64,000 nt of DNA from CAVYWD01 sp963772225 (GCA_963772225.1 CAVYWD010000002.1:1984001-2048000); one strand, 5' to 3'; positions 18,212 through 28,209 are shown, counted from the first letter of the stretch. Numbers and translations: made by a program. Notes: generated by a model from the sequence alone, not told the origin.

Positions 18212-19290
18212 CGACGCGTCGCCTGTCGAATTCCCGCGGCTTGACGTTGATCGAGCTGAGCATCTCGGTGGCCATGATGCTGGTAGCCGCGCTCGCGGCC
18301 TCCGCCGTCATCGTCGCGGGCTCCAACATGACCGCCGCGGCCGAGCGCCGCGCCGGCGCCGAGGACGCCGCGCGCCTCGCCCTCGAGGCGATCGCGCGGT
18401 CGGCGGCCAACGCGGGCTTCGGGGCGCGCGACGGCTTCTACATCTGGCGCAATAGCAGCAGCCAGCGCGTCAACCCGGTGTTCGGAACCGATGGCAAAAC
18501 GACTGGCACCGACGACCTCTGGCTCCTGGTTTCGAACAACAACCTCCTGCGCGAGCCCGCCATGCCTCCCAATTGCGTCGCGCCGATTCCAGCGACCCTT
18601 GGCTCCGCCGCTGTCAACTACACCTCCGGACCCGGAACGCTCTTGGTCAGTTGCATTACGAGCTTCACCGACATCAAGACGCTCCTTATCTCCAACGGGT
18701 CTACGGGCGCCCTCATCGTCCCCACCAAGCTGACGGCGGGGGACGCCAGCCACCCCGCGAAGGTCGACTTCGACGAAGCCATCCAGAACTACTCGGACGC
18801 GCCGGAGAAGGGCGGCTTTCAACCGGGCGACCTCGTCTACGGAGTCAAGCTGCTTCACTACTTCATCGCCACCAACGCCGCCACAAAACGCCCCGCGCTC
18901 TATCTCGGACAGGGCGTGGTGACCTCCGACGACCCCGGCCCCTTCAAGGACGACTCCTCCGCCATCCTCCAGGACAACATCGAGGACCTCCAGGTAAACT
19001 TTCTGTCGGCCAAAAACCAATTCGACCCATCGCCCGACGACTTCCAGTCGAGCGGGGATAAGGGCTTTCCCGCGGCCTACGCCCCGGGGCTCCTGCTTCG
19101 CTCGCTCCAAGTGACGGTCGTGGCCACCTCTGCGTCCCCGCTGCGCACCAGCACCGGCGCTCTCCGGGACATCGGCCCCATCAAGAATGTCGAGAACCAC
19201 GACCGCAGCAAGGACACGCCGGACGGCTACGACCGCGTCATTTACTCCCGCCGCCTCGAATTGCCAAACTTAGCCCCGAGCCTACTATGA
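18208..19290 (+). CDS. PilW-like minor pilin
   Basis: A 360-residue prepilin with site 'SRGLTLIELSISVAMMLVAA' (Gly before Leu+1, Glu+5). Length and the late 'YDRVIYSRRLELPNL' ending are typical of PilW proteins, in which a large C-terminal domain follows the pilin helix. The start is chosen at the ATG overlapping the pilV-like stop; upstream starts would put 23 extra residues before the prepilin leader. It is coupled to the next gene by ATGA at 19287-19290. Likely role: assembly of the pilus priming complex with the other minor pilins and PilY1. Confidence 0.85.
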   Translation: MTTRRLSNSRGLTLIELSISVAMMLVAALAASAVIVAGSNMTAAAERRAGAEDAARLALEAIARSAANAGFGARDGFYIWRNSSSQRVNPVFGTDGKTTGTDDLWLLVSNNNLLREPAMPPNCVAPIPATLGSAAVNYTSGPGTLLVSCITSFTDIKTLLISNGSTGALIVPTKLTAGDASHPAKVDFDEAIQNYSDAPEKGGFQPGDLVYGVKLLHYFIATNAATKRPALYLGQGVVTSDDPGPFKDDSSAILQDNIEDLQVNFLSAKNQFDPSPDDFQSSGDKGFPAAYAPGLLLRSLQVTVVATSASPLRTSTGALRDIGPIKNVENHDRSKDTPDGYDRVIYSRRLELPNLAPSLL

Positions 19291-19988
19291 AATGCCGCCG
19301 ATTCGAGCGCGGGAGCGCGCTCCTTACCGTCGTGGCGCTGTCGGCCGTCCTCCTCGCGGTGGTCATCGGCGTGTTGACGTACGCCAGCAACGTGAGGCGA
19401 CGCACCATCAACTCCGGTCGAGCCATGACGGAGCAGTCTTGCGTCGCCGCGGGGCTGGAGATCGCTCGGGCGCGCTTTGGGGCGAATTATATTCACTGGA
19501 ACGAATACTTGTCGACGCCGAGCGTCTACAATCCCATCGGCTGGTCTGTCCCGGACTCGACCAGCTCGAGCGCGACGAGCTCGCCAACCACGTCGCTGTT
19601 CTTCGTGAAATCACCCCCTGGCGTAGATTCGCAGGTCGAGGACTTTCGACACGCCAACCCCGGTCTATTTGCGGACCTCGACAACGATGGCAAACCCGAT
19701 GTTTACATTTATTGCCGCGACAACATGGACGAGCGCCCGCCGGCCCCGAATAATTGGAACGTCGATTCGGACCAGACAATCATCGTCGGCGCGATGTGCA
19801 TCTCTGACACCCTGGCACCTCGCAGGCCGGACGGCACCATCGACCCCGACATGATGACCGCAGAAGCCCTTTTGAAATGGGACTACCGTTCGGCCGGCAA
19901 CAACGACCTGTCTGCGAAGGGTGCTCCCGGGCACGAGCTGAGCATCGGCGGCGCGGGCGGAGATGGCTCCGGCAACCGGAACAACTGA
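19287..19988 (+). CDS. PilX-like minor pilin with a dockerin-type Ca-binding loop
   Basis: A 233-residue protein with a short basic leader and the PilX-type N-terminus 'ERGSALLTVVALSAVLLAVV', where Ser/Ala replaces the usual Phe and the +5 Glu is absent, as in PilX-like proteins. It ends the pilY1-V-W-X operon. Residues 130-138 read DLDNDGKPD, a DxDxDGxxD loop like those of dockerins and FG-GAP/TSP3-type Ca sites, followed by 'VYIYCRDN'. A Ca site on this minor pilin is an inference, but it is attractive because PilY1 systems can be Ca-controlled. Immediately after its stop lies the dispersed repeat at 19995-20153. Confidence 0.8.
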   Translation: MKCRRFERGSALLTVVALSAVLLAVVIGVLTYASNVRRRTINSGRAMTEQSCVAAGLEIARARFGANYIHWNEYLSTPSVYNPIGWSVPDSTSSSATSSPTTSLFFVKSPPGVDSQVEDFRHANPGLFADLDNDGKPDVYIYCRDNMDERPPAPNNWNVDSDQTIIVGAMCISDTLAPRRPDGTIDPDMMTAEALLKWDYRSAGNNDLSAKGAPGHELSIGGAGGDGSGNRNN

Positions 19989-19994
19989 CGCCGG

Positions 19995-20153
19995 AGCGCT
20001 CAAGGCCTCGAATTCGCGAACGCGATGCACTCGAGTCAGGTCTCCCGCCGAGCCGGGTTCCCGCAGAACAATCAACCATCGACAATCAACCGTCGACGGG
20101 CTTCGCCGCACCCTCTCCAATGGGCCTCCTCGGTCCGAGGCTCAGCCTCGCTA
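19995..20153 (-). repeat. Dispersed repeat, copy A (reverse strand), abutting a stop codon
   Basis: Read on the reverse strand this about 159-base element begins at the stop codon of the outer-membrane gene at 20151. It contains the small palindrome GAGGCTGAGCCTC, then GGAGAGGGTGCGGCG, two near-identical GGTTGATTGT words, CCGGCTCGGC, and GAGTGCATCGCGTTCGCG. Copy B at 28923-29086 shares these blocks in the same order on the forward strand. I estimate about three-quarters identity by eye. Confidence 0.8.
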
Positions 20154-21995
20154 GAACTCCCACCCCAGCTCGATTCCCCCCGACAGCCCCGTCGCGCCGA
20201 TGTATTGCAGCGTCCCCAGCGGCCCGGTGCTGGTCTTCAGCGCGTCCAGCTCGAAGGTCCTGTACGCCCGCGCGTTGACGAACAGGATGGGCAACAGCTT
20301 CGCCCGCAGACCAGCGAACGCCACCGAGTGGGAGTCCAATCGGAAGAGGGTGGAGAAATCCTCGAAGTTGCGCACGTAGAGGCTCGCGAAGAGCTGAAAA
20401 TACTCGAGCAGCGGAAGCTCGAAGTGCGCGAGGAAGTTCTTGGCCGGGCCGCTCGAATCGCCGTCCAGCGAGAAGGTCACGCCCACCTTGTTCGGCACGC
20501 CCCAGGACGCCTCCAAGTAATAGCCCGTGCGCGCCGGCAGCCCCGCCCCTCGTGAATCCCCAGCGGGCAGGCCCGCGCCCACGGTCGCCTGCCACTTCGT
20601 CAGCGGCACCATCCCCGAGCCGGACTTGATGCGGCCCGTGCCGTCGATGAGGAACTTGTCCACCTCGTAGAAGGTGTCGAAGTAGCCCGACTGATACCCG
20701 GCGCCCAGGAAGCGCAGCTCGGCTACCACCCTGAACGCGTGCCGCACGCCCTCGCCGGCGTTGAAGCGGCCGAGCGCGCCCAGCGTCAGGCCCCCTCCCC
20801 CGCGGCGCCCGCCATCCGAGCCGCTCAGGAAGTGCGAGTAGTCGACGTAGGGCTTCACGTCCACCCACTCCGTCTTCACCACCTTGGCCTCCAGGTCCAC
20901 CCCGCCGATGGCCAGCCCCTGGCGGCTCGCCATGAGCTGGTTCTTGTCGTCGATGGCGGGCACCCGCGCGGCGTACGCACATTGGCCGGGGAAGGGACAG
21001 GCGGGCTCGGGCTGGAACTGGATGGACGTCGGCGCCGTGCGGTCGACCACGGCCGTCACGCCCAAGGACACGCTCTTGGCCAGCGTCGACTCGCCGCCTA
21101 GGAGCGACAACGGCTTCACGAACCCCAAGAGGCCCACCACGTTCCAGAGCATGACGTCGTTGGTCATCGCCTCGAAGCCGGCGTAGTCGTTGTAGGCGTC
21201 GACCTGGGCGCTGACCCGCGTGGTGTTGATGTCGATGTTGGGCGCATAGCGCCGCATGATGGTGCCGTGGCCCAGCGTCGAGACGTGGGTCTGGCCGATG
21301 TCGACGTAGAAGTGGTCCTCCTTCTTGCCGTACGTCAGGTACGTGAGCACCCGGGCGTATTCGCTCACCTCGTCCCAGTCCTCCTTGCGCAGGCTGCCGG
21401 CGTCCTTGAACCCGATGACGTGGTTCTGTCCGGCAGCGGCGTCCTTCGGGTAGGCCGAGCTGAAGACCTCGAAGTTGAGCGGCGCCCCCAGAGCCAGACT
21501 GACGTCGCCCAGGCGCAGCGCGAGCTGGGGGTAGGCCTCGGCGTACTGCGTGTGGGCGATCTGCTGGTATCCCAGGCCGAGGATGGCGCGGCTGCGCGTC
21601 ACCACCAGCTTGTCCATGCCCGCATTGGAGAGCTCGCCCTTCACGAAGTCGCTCGACTCGGCGCTTGCCTTCGCCCTGTCGTTCAGGCGCTCGGTCGGCG
21701 CGGCATGCTCGCGGGGCTTGTCCTCAGCCTGAGCCGCGGGCACCTCCTTCTCGGCGGCCCCGCCGTAGGCGTCGAAGGTCCGCGTCGCCGGAGCGGCATC
21801 GCCTTCGCTGGGGGCACGGCTGGCCTCCGGAGGCGCGGGCAGAGGCGCGGGCAGAGGCGCGGGCAGAGGCGCGGGCGGAGGCAGCGGCTCGGCTCGGGCA
21901 GGAGCGGGAGGCGGCTCCGGCGGCGGCGGCAGCGCCTCGGGGGCGCTTGAGGCGACCGCGGGGATCAGGCACAGCGCCGCCAAAGCTGCTCGCAT
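20151..21995 (-). CDS. Outer-membrane beta-barrel protein with proline-rich spacer, unknown function
   Basis: A 614-residue exported protein. The signal peptide 'MRAALAALCLIPAVASSAPE' is followed by a Pro/Ala-rich spacer (about residues 21-75) partly made of LPAP repeats, then a charged Ala/Glu/Lys stretch. The remainder alternates Gly/aromatic-rich strands ('ILGLGYQQIAHTQYAEAYPQ', 'LTLGALGRFNAG', 'GYQSGYFDTFYEVDKF') and ends 'GIELGWEF'. The terminal Phe with alternating hydrophobics is the usual signature of an outer-membrane barrel recognised by BamA. I do not recognise a named family. The start is placed at the signal peptide, because upstream codons give Arg-rich sequence only. It faces the convergent pilX-like gene. 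Confidence 0.75.
   Translation of the reverse strand: MRAALAALCLIPAVASSAPEALPPPPEPPPAPARAEPLPPPAPLPAPLPAPLPAPPEASRAPSEGDAAPATRTFDAYGGAAEKEVPAAQAEDKPREHAAPTERLNDRAKASAESSDFVKGELSNAGMDKLVVTRSRAILGLGYQQIAHTQYAEAYPQLALRLGDVSLALGAPLNFEVFSSAYPKDAAAGQNHVIGFKDAGSLRKEDWDEVSEYARVLTYLTYGKKEDHFYVDIGQTHVSTLGHGTIMRRYAPNIDINTTRVSAQVDAYNDYAGFEAMTNDVMLWNVVGLLGFVKPLSLLGGESTLAKSVSLGVTAVVDRTAPTSIQFQPEPACPFPGQCAYAARVPAIDDKNQLMASRQGLAIGGVDLEAKVVKTEWVDVKPYVDYSHFLSGSDGGRRGGGGLTLGALGRFNAGEGVRHAFRVVAELRFLGAGYQSGYFDTFYEVDKFLIDGTGRIKSGSGMVPLTKWQATVGAGLPAGDSRGAGLPARTGYYLEASWGVPNKVGVTFSLDGDSSGPAKNFLAHFELPLLEYFQLFASLYVRNFEDFSTLFRLDSHSVAFAGLRAKLLPILFVNARAYRTFELDALKTSTGPLGTLQYIGATGLSGGIELGWEF
21831..21878 (-). repeat. Four 12-bp tandem units in the proline-rich spacer
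   Basis: Four exact or near-exact copies of AGGCGCGGGCAG lie within the outer-membrane gene and encode the Leu-Pro-Ala-Pro repeats of its spacer. Confidence 0.8.
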
Positions 21996-22230
21996 GACCC
22001 GCTCTCCAACCCCCCTCGGTGGGCGATCATACTCCCAAGGCCGCCGCCGAAGCGCGCGCGGCACCGACCGGCGCCCGCAGCGTCCACCTTGGGGCGGCAC
22101 CCTCTTGCTTGCGCGCCTTTCGCGGCCGCCTCCAATCGAATTCTCTCGCCGTGAAGCATTCGAAATCGCGAGCGCGGCCCCAGCACGAAAGAGCCTGGCG
22201 CAGAGCCGACCGCGGCGCCACAATCGCCGC

Positions 22231-22458
22231 ATGGCCCCTCAGCTCGGCAAGCTCCTGGTGGTCGTCGGCCTCGGCCTCGCCGCGGTGGGCGCCCTGCTCA
22301 TGCTCTCCGGCCGTTTCCCCTGGCTGCGCCTCGGTCGCCTACCCGGGGATATCTCCGTGGAGCGGCCGAATTTCCGCCTCTACTTTCCCTTGGGCACCTC
22401 CATTCTGCTCTCGGTGCTCCTGAGCCTGCTTCTCTGGCTCGTTTCGCGCCGACGCTGA
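22231..22458 (+). CDS. DUF2905 small membrane protein
   Basis: A 75-residue protein with two transmembrane helices ('LLVVVGLGLAAVGALLMLSG' and 'STSILLSVLLSLLLWLVSRR'-like) separated by a short basic/amphipathic loop with 'LGRLPGDISVERPNFRLYFP', the signature of DUF2905. Length matches the family. The function is unknown. The ATG at 22231 is preferred because family members begin a few residues before the first helix. It is transcribed away from the outer-membrane gene and lies 192 bases before the kinase operon, with no overlap. Confidence 0.85.
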   Translation: MAPQLGKLLVVVGLGLAAVGALLMLSGRFPWLRLGRLPGDISVERPNFRLYFPLGTSILLSVLLSLLLWLVSRRR

Positions 22459-22650
22459 GCGCCCTTTCGCCCGCGCGCGCGATCGCTGCCGCGCGATCGC
22501 GTCCGCTCGCGACCCCACCTGCGCCGAAATGTGAAAGGCGGAATTTGCGCGAAAGTTGCCTTGGTCTTCCTTGACAAGCGACCGAGCCATTTTCGATAGT
22601 GCGCGTCTTCATTCGCGACGATTCGCGGGAGAGGGAGGCCTGCTCGTTCA

Positions 22651-24651
22651 ATGGACGCTTCCGCAATGATCGGCGAGGCCCTCGGCAATTACCGGCTCGT
22701 CCGAGTGATCGGCAGCGGCGGGATGGGCACGGTCTACCTCGCCGAGCACACCCGCATCAGCCGCCAGGCGGCAATCAAGATCCTCCACCCGGAGTCGTCG
22801 CACGCCCAGGAATCGGTCGACCGCTTCTTCGCCGAAGCGCGCGCCGCTTCCATCATCAAGCACCCGGGCATCATCGAAATCCTCGACTGCGATTTCGACG
22901 AGCGCGGCTTCGCCTTCATCGTCATGGAGTACCTGGAAGGCGAGGCGCTCAGCGCATTCCTGAAGCGGGTCGGGCCGCTCGCGGGCGACCCGGCGTCGCT
23001 CGCGTCCATCGGCACCCGGATCGCCAACGCGATGGCCGCGGCTCACGAGCGGAGCATCCTGCACCGCGACCTCAAGCCGGAGAACGTCTTCTTGGCCGAG
23101 CGCCCGGGAGGCGGGCCGCCGGCCGTCAAGGTGCTCGACTTCGGGATCGCCAAGCTCATCGACCACGACCTCTCGCCCTCGCGCACGCGGGCCGGGACGC
23201 TTTTGGGGACCCCGGTCTACATGTCTCCCGAGCAGTGCCGCGGCGGCCCCCTGACCGCGGCCAGCGACATCTATTCGCTGGGCTGCATCCTGTTCGAGAT
23301 GGCGAGCGGGCGCCCGCCCTTCGTCAAGGAGAGCATCGTCGAGGTGCTGTCCGCGCATTTGATCGAGGCGCCGCCCCTGCTCTCGTCGCTCGCGCCTGAC
23401 GCGCCAGAGGCACTGGTCGCCCTGGTCGGCGAGATGCTCTCGAAGAGCGCCGAGGAGCGGCCGCCGACCATGGGCGAGGTCGAGGCGCGGCTTCGCGCCA
23501 TTGGCTTCGGGGCGCCGGGCGCGAGCGCGGAGGCCGGCCTCGAGCCCCAGGGCGCGGCGCGCGAGCCGCCCGCGACGAAGACGCGGGCCCTCGCTCCCGT
23601 CGCGCTCGGCATCGCGGCGGCCCTCGCGCTCTCGCTCGCGGCCGCCGCTGCCTGGCGATTCTGGCGGCCGCCGGCGCCCCCTACCCTCGCATCGGGCGCA
23701 TCGGGCGCCAAAGCGACCTCGCCGCCGGCCCAGCCGATAGCCCACGCCGCGCCCACCGCTCCTTCGGGCATGGCCTGGGTACCCGGCGGCTCCTTCGCGA
23801 TGGGCAGCTCCGCGGCCGCCCTCGCCGAGGCCCGGCGCTGGTGCCAGGAACGCGGCATCGCCTGCCGCGGCGACCTGCTCGCGCGCGAGGAGCCGGTCCG
23901 GACAGTCCAGATCGACGGCTTCTTCCTCGACAAGACCGAGGTCGCCAATGACGAGATGCCCGCCTGGCTCGAGAAGCAACGCTTCCGCATCGACCAGGCG
24001 CGCTTCGTCCAGGACGAGAAGGGCCGGCTGCTCCTCGACCTGCACCCGGCCCACAGCGGGCTCGAGGCGGGCGCCTCCGGCATCTCGGCCCGAGCGGACC
24101 GCGCGCGCAAGCCGGTCGTTCAGGTCACCTGGCTGGGCGCCCAGCGCTTCTGCGAGGACCAGGGCAAGCGCCTGCCCACCGAGGCCGAGTGGGAATTCGC
24201 GGCGCGCGGTCCCTCCGGCCGGACCTTCCCCTGGGGAAGCGGCGACCCGGCCTGCGAGCAGGTGGTCTTCGGCCGCTCGCCGCAGGGCGAGTGCCCTTCC
24301 GAGAGCGGGCCGGAGGACGTCGGCGCCGCCGCGGGCGACGTCACGTCGGAGGGCGTGCGCGACCTCGGCGGCAACGTGGCCGAATGGGTCGCCGACGCCT
24401 TCGAGGCACCGTACCCGAGCTGCGACCCGCCCTGCGCGAACCCGGTGGTCGCGCGGTCCAGCCTGGACGCCTCCCTCCAGCGATCCATCCGCGGCGGCGA
24501 TTGGAGCCAGAGCGCAGACGCCTGCCGCGCAGCCGGGCGCAGCCGCCGCGAGCAGGGCAAGGCCCAGGTCAACGTCGGATTTCGTTGCGCCAAGTCGCTG
24601 AGCAGCGCCGCCGGAGGTTCTTTCACTGAAACCACAAAAGGGGGCAATTGA
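22651..24651 (+). CDS. Membrane Ser/Thr protein kinase with C-terminal FGE/SUMF1-like domain
   Basis: A 666-residue Hanks-type kinase. The catalytic domain (about 14-275) is complete: glycine loop 'GSGGMGTVYLA', Lys43, 'HRDLKPEN' with Asp140, DFG at Asp163, 'GTPVYMSPEQ'. A Pro/Ala linker leads to one transmembrane helix (about 313-335, 'VALGIAAALALSLAAAAAW'), then a formylglycine-generating-enzyme-like domain (about 370-655): 'MAWVPGGSFAMGSS', 'VTWLGAQRFCEDQGKRLPTE', 'FPWGSGDP', 'GGNVAEWVADAF', 'VGFRCAKSL'. With one helix the kinase is cytoplasmic and the FGE-like domain periplasmic, probably as sensor or binding module. Kinase-FGE fusions are known in myxobacteria and related phyla. The start follows GGGAGAGGGAGG. 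One base separates its stop from the next gene, so it heads an operon with the CHAT and DUF4384 genes. Confidence 0.92.
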   Translation: MDASAMIGEALGNYRLVRVIGSGGMGTVYLAEHTRISRQAAIKILHPESSHAQESVDRFFAEARAASIIKHPGIIEILDCDFDERGFAFIVMEYLEGEALSAFLKRVGPLAGDPASLASIGTRIANAMAAAHERSILHRDLKPENVFLAERPGGGPPAVKVLDFGIAKLIDHDLSPSRTRAGTLLGTPVYMSPEQCRGGPLTAASDIYSLGCILFEMASGRPPFVKESIVEVLSAHLIEAPPLLSSLAPDAPEALVALVGEMLSKSAEERPPTMGEVEARLRAIGFGAPGASAEAGLEPQGAAREPPATKTRALAPVALGIAAALALSLAAAAAWRFWRPPAPPTLASGASGAKATSPPAQPIAHAAPTAPSGMAWVPGGSFAMGSSAAALAEARRWCQERGIACRGDLLAREEPVRTVQIDGFFLDKTEVANDEMPAWLEKQRFRIDQARFVQDEKGRLLLDLHPAHSGLEAGASGISARADRARKPVVQVTWLGAQRFCEDQGKRLPTEAEWEFAARGPSGRTFPWGSGDPACEQVVFGRSPQGECPSESGPEDVGAAAGDVTSEGVRDLGGNVAEWVADAFEAPYPSCDPPCANPVVARSSLDASLQRSIRGGDWSQSADACRAAGRSRREQGKAQVNVGFRCAKSLSSAAGGSFTETTKGGN

Positions 24652-24652
24652 A

Positions 24653-27600
24653 ATGAATACGAAACGCCCGGTATTTCTCGCGCTCGCTGCGGCCCTGGCC
24701 GCCGCCGCGGGCCTCGAGGGTTGCTCGACGCTTCACGGCTTCGCGTCGAACAGGCTTCCCGGCATCCCGGATCCCAGCGCGCGGATCCCCGGCATGACCG
24801 GCCTCTCCCGGGGCCGGATTTCGCCCAGGGCGGCGGAGCTCATCCAGGCCGTCGGCCCCGCGGCCGTCGGCGCCGCCAACGCGATCGCCAAGGCCCTGGC
24901 GGAGCACGCCGCCGAGCAGCGCGAGGCCGACCTCCGCGCGGAGGAGTCCCGGCGCCTGCACGTCGCGGCGGTGCAGAGCTTCTACGCCGACCAGTGCACG
25001 CAGAAAGGGCCCGACGGCGCACAGGCCGGCGAAGGCGCTCCCAAGGGCGCCGAGAAGGAGGCGGAGGAGGCGTTCGCCGCGGGCGATTACGCGCGCGCCG
25101 CCGGCCTCCTCCAGGGTCTCTACGACGCGCAAAAGAAGAGAGGGAACGACCGCGACCCCGAGCTCGCGCGCTTGGCCAACCGGCTCGCCATCGCCACGCT
25201 CGCCAGCGGGGACCCGTTCCAGGCCGTAGCTCTGGCGACGCAGTCCCGGGAGATCCGCAAGACCGCCGCGGACGAGGCGGAGAAGAAAGGGGAGCAGGAC
25301 TTCCCCCGCCGGCTCTCGACCGGCCTCGACCTCTCCGAGTCGGAGACGACGCTGGCGCAGGTCTACCGGTCGGTGGGCGAGCTCGAGGAGGCCGGGGCGG
25401 GCTACCGCCATGCGCTCGCGCTGCGCAGCGAGTACCTGGGCGCAGAGCACCTGTGCGTCGCCCAGGCCGAAAACAACCTGGGGGAGCTGGACTTCCTCGT
25501 CGGCGAATACCCCGCCGCCCTCGACCTCTACGGAAAGTCGCTCGCCGTGCGGGAGAAGGCCCTCCCGGCCGATCACCGCGACCTGGCGCAGAGCTTCAAC
25601 AACCTGGGTTCGCTCTACCAGGCCATGGCCTTCTTTCCGCAGGCGAAGGGCTGGTTCGAAAGGGCGCTGGAGAACCGGCTCAAGCTCGGCCCCGAGCACC
25701 CGGAGGTCGCCGACTCGTACCATTGCCTGGCTTCGCTCTTCAAAGCCATGGGCGAGCTCCCGAGAGCCGAGCAGTATTACGAAAAGGCGCTCGCCATCCG
25801 CCGGGCGAAGCTCGGCGAGGGGCTGGAGGTCGCCGAGACCGAGACCGCCTTCGCCGAGCTGTACCTCGCCTCCGGCGACGGCGCCCACGCCCAGAAGCTC
25901 CTGGAGCACGCGCACGCCATCCGGCAGGCAAAGCTGCCCGCCGACCACCCCGACCTCGCCGAGTCCCTCGCCGACCTGGCCAAGGTCTTCGCGGCCAGCT
26001 TCGACCTCGCCAAGGCGGAGCGGAGCGCCGAGCAGGCGGTGTCCATCTGGGAGAAGAAGCTCGGCCGCGAGAGCCCGCGGGTCGCGAGCGGGCTCTCGGC
26101 GCTCGGCGAGATCCAGTTCGCCCAGGGCAAGCTCCCGCTCGCGCAGGCGAGCCTGCGTGAGGCGCTCCAGATTCGCGAGGCGCGCTTCGGGGCCGACCAC
26201 CCGGCCGTCGCGGAGTCGCTGCACCTGCTCGGGACGCTCCGCTACGCGCAGCTCGACTACGCCGGCGCCGAGCCGCTCTTCCGGCGCGCCGTCGAGATCC
26301 GCCGCGCGAAGCTGGGCGCCCAGTCGCCCGAGACGGCGGCGTCGCTCTCCTACCTCGCGGCGCTGCTCGTCGCCACCGACCGGTCCGACGAGGCGCTCCA
26401 GGCGTTCCACGAGGCGCAGGTCATCTCCGAAATGCTCCTGCGCTCCGCCGGCTCGATGGCCAGCGAAGCCCGGCTCGCCACGCTCCTGCGCTTCCTGCGC
26501 TCGCAGGAGGAGGTCGTCTATTCGCTGCTCGACGAGGAGGCCCTCGCTCCGCGCGCCGCGCCGTTGGCCCTATCTATCGCGCTGCTTCGGAAGGGCCGGT
26601 CGGTGGACGAGGCGGCGGGCATCTCACAGGCCGTGTACCAGAGCCTGGGCGCCGACGACCAGAAGCGGTTCAACGACCTGCGAATCCTGAGGAGCCAGCT
26701 CGCGCGGCAGAAGCTCTCCCCGACCGCGGCGGTGAGCGAGGAGGGCCTCCGGAAGCTCTCCGAGCAGGCCGATGGGCTCGAGCGCGAGCTCGCCCAGCGC
26801 TCGGCGGCGGTGCGCTCGCGCCGGGCGCTCCCCGCCTTGGACGGCATCGTGAAGCAGACGGCGTCCGCGCTGCCGCCGGCCCACGTCCTCGTCGAGGTGG
26901 TGCGGTACCACCCGTATCGTTTCAGGGCGAAGGCCGGCGAACCGCGGTGGGGCGCGCCGCGCTACGCCGCCCTGGTCCTCGGCGCGAAGGGCGAGGTGAC
27001 GTCTGCCGACCTGGGGAGCGCCGAGGCCATCGACGCGGCCAGCAAGCAGCTCCTGAAGCAGATCGCCGAGGCTCCGGACCGCCCCATGGCGGGCGCGGCC
27101 GCCGACCCGGCGCGCGAGGCCGCGAAGGCGCTCGAAGCCCTGGTCGTCGAGCCGATTCGAAAGTCGCTGGGGCAGAGCACCGGAGTGGTCCTGTCGCTCG
27201 ACGGGCAACTCAACCTCGTCCCGTTCTGGGCGCTCTTCGACGGTGAGAAGTACCTCATCGACCGATTCGAGTTGACCTACGTCACCGCCGGCCGAATCTG
27301 CTCCGCGCGCCCATGGAGAAGCGGTCGAGCGCGGTGGCGGTGCTGGCGCGGCCGGCGTTCCTGAAGGGCGCCCCTGGCAAGGAAGCCGCCGACGAGAGGG
27401 GCGGGTCGCGCGGCTTCGAGCTCGTGGAGGACCCAAACGCCCCCATCCTGCAGAGCCAGGTTTCCGCCGGAGCGCTGAAGCTCAGCGCGCCGCCGAGCTC
27501 GCTGCCCGGCACCGAGAGGGAGGCCCGCGCCATCAAGAGGCTCATCCCCTCGGCGAAGCTCGCGCTCGGCGCGGAAGCGACCAAGGAGCGCTTCCTCGGG

Positions 27601-28185
27601 CTCCAGGCCCCGGGCATCGTCCACGTGGCCACCCACGGCCTGTTCAAGCCCGAGTCCCTCGGCCCCCGGTCGAGCCAGCGCGGCCTGGAGCTGATCGAGG
27701 ACCCGCTCGCGCTCGGCAGCGCCTCCGCCGCGCGGTCCGACCCGCTCCTCAACTCGATGCTGCTGTGGGCGAACGTCACCGCGCCGGTCGCGGGCGGCGG
27801 CGCCGCGGTAGTGCTCGACCCCTCAGGCCTGGCGACGTCGCTCGAGGTCGCGGGGATGAATCTCTGGGGAACTCAGCTCGTGGTGCTGTCGGCCTGCGAG
27901 ACTGGCCGCGGGCAAGTCGACGACCTGGGGCAGGGTGTCTACGGCCTGCGCCGGGCGGTGGTCGTGGCCGGCGCCGAGACCCTCGTCACGAGCCTCTGGA
28001 AGGTGGACGACGAGGTCACGCGCGAGCTCATGACCGCCTTCTACAAGAAGCTCCTCGCGGGGACCGGCCGCGCCGAGGCCTTGCGGCAAGCGGCGCTGCA
28101 GGTCCGCAAGAAGCATCCCCAGCCGAGGTATTGGGCGCCCTTCGTGTCAATCGGGCGAGTCAATCCTCTCAGTGGAATTCGATAG
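24653..28185 (+). CDS. TPR-CHAT caspase-like protease lipoprotein (one frame break)
   Basis: Predicted lipoprotein of about 1,177 residues (lipobox 'GLEGC', Cys24). It has a long array of Kinesin-light-chain-type tetratricopeptide repeats (about 190-650, e.g. 'YPAALDLYGKSLAVREKALP', 'ADHRDLAQSFNNLGSLYQAM') followed by a CHAT domain. The first frame ends at 27364 after drifting off family sequence near 27295. Another frame resumes there ('NLLRAPMEKRSSAVAVLARP') and runs to 28185. The CHAT catalytic pair is present: His in 'HVATHGLF' (codon 27634-27636) and Cys in 'VLSACETGRG' (codon 27895-27897). CHAT domains are clan CD proteases related to caspases and separase. Export as a lipoprotein is unusual for well-studied CHAT proteases, which are cytoplasmic. 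The frame break is probably a sequence error, because both halves are well conserved. Confidence 0.85.
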
Positions 28186-28209
28186 AGCCGCGCTCAAAAG
28201 GAGAATCGA

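Noticed and set aside
19665..20120. A small conserved protein encoded in the dispersed repeat (copy A, reverse) and its counterpart in copy B.
   Set aside because: The frame is conserved over about 40 residues only and has no ribosome site, so I list the element as a repeat and mention the peptide as an alternative.
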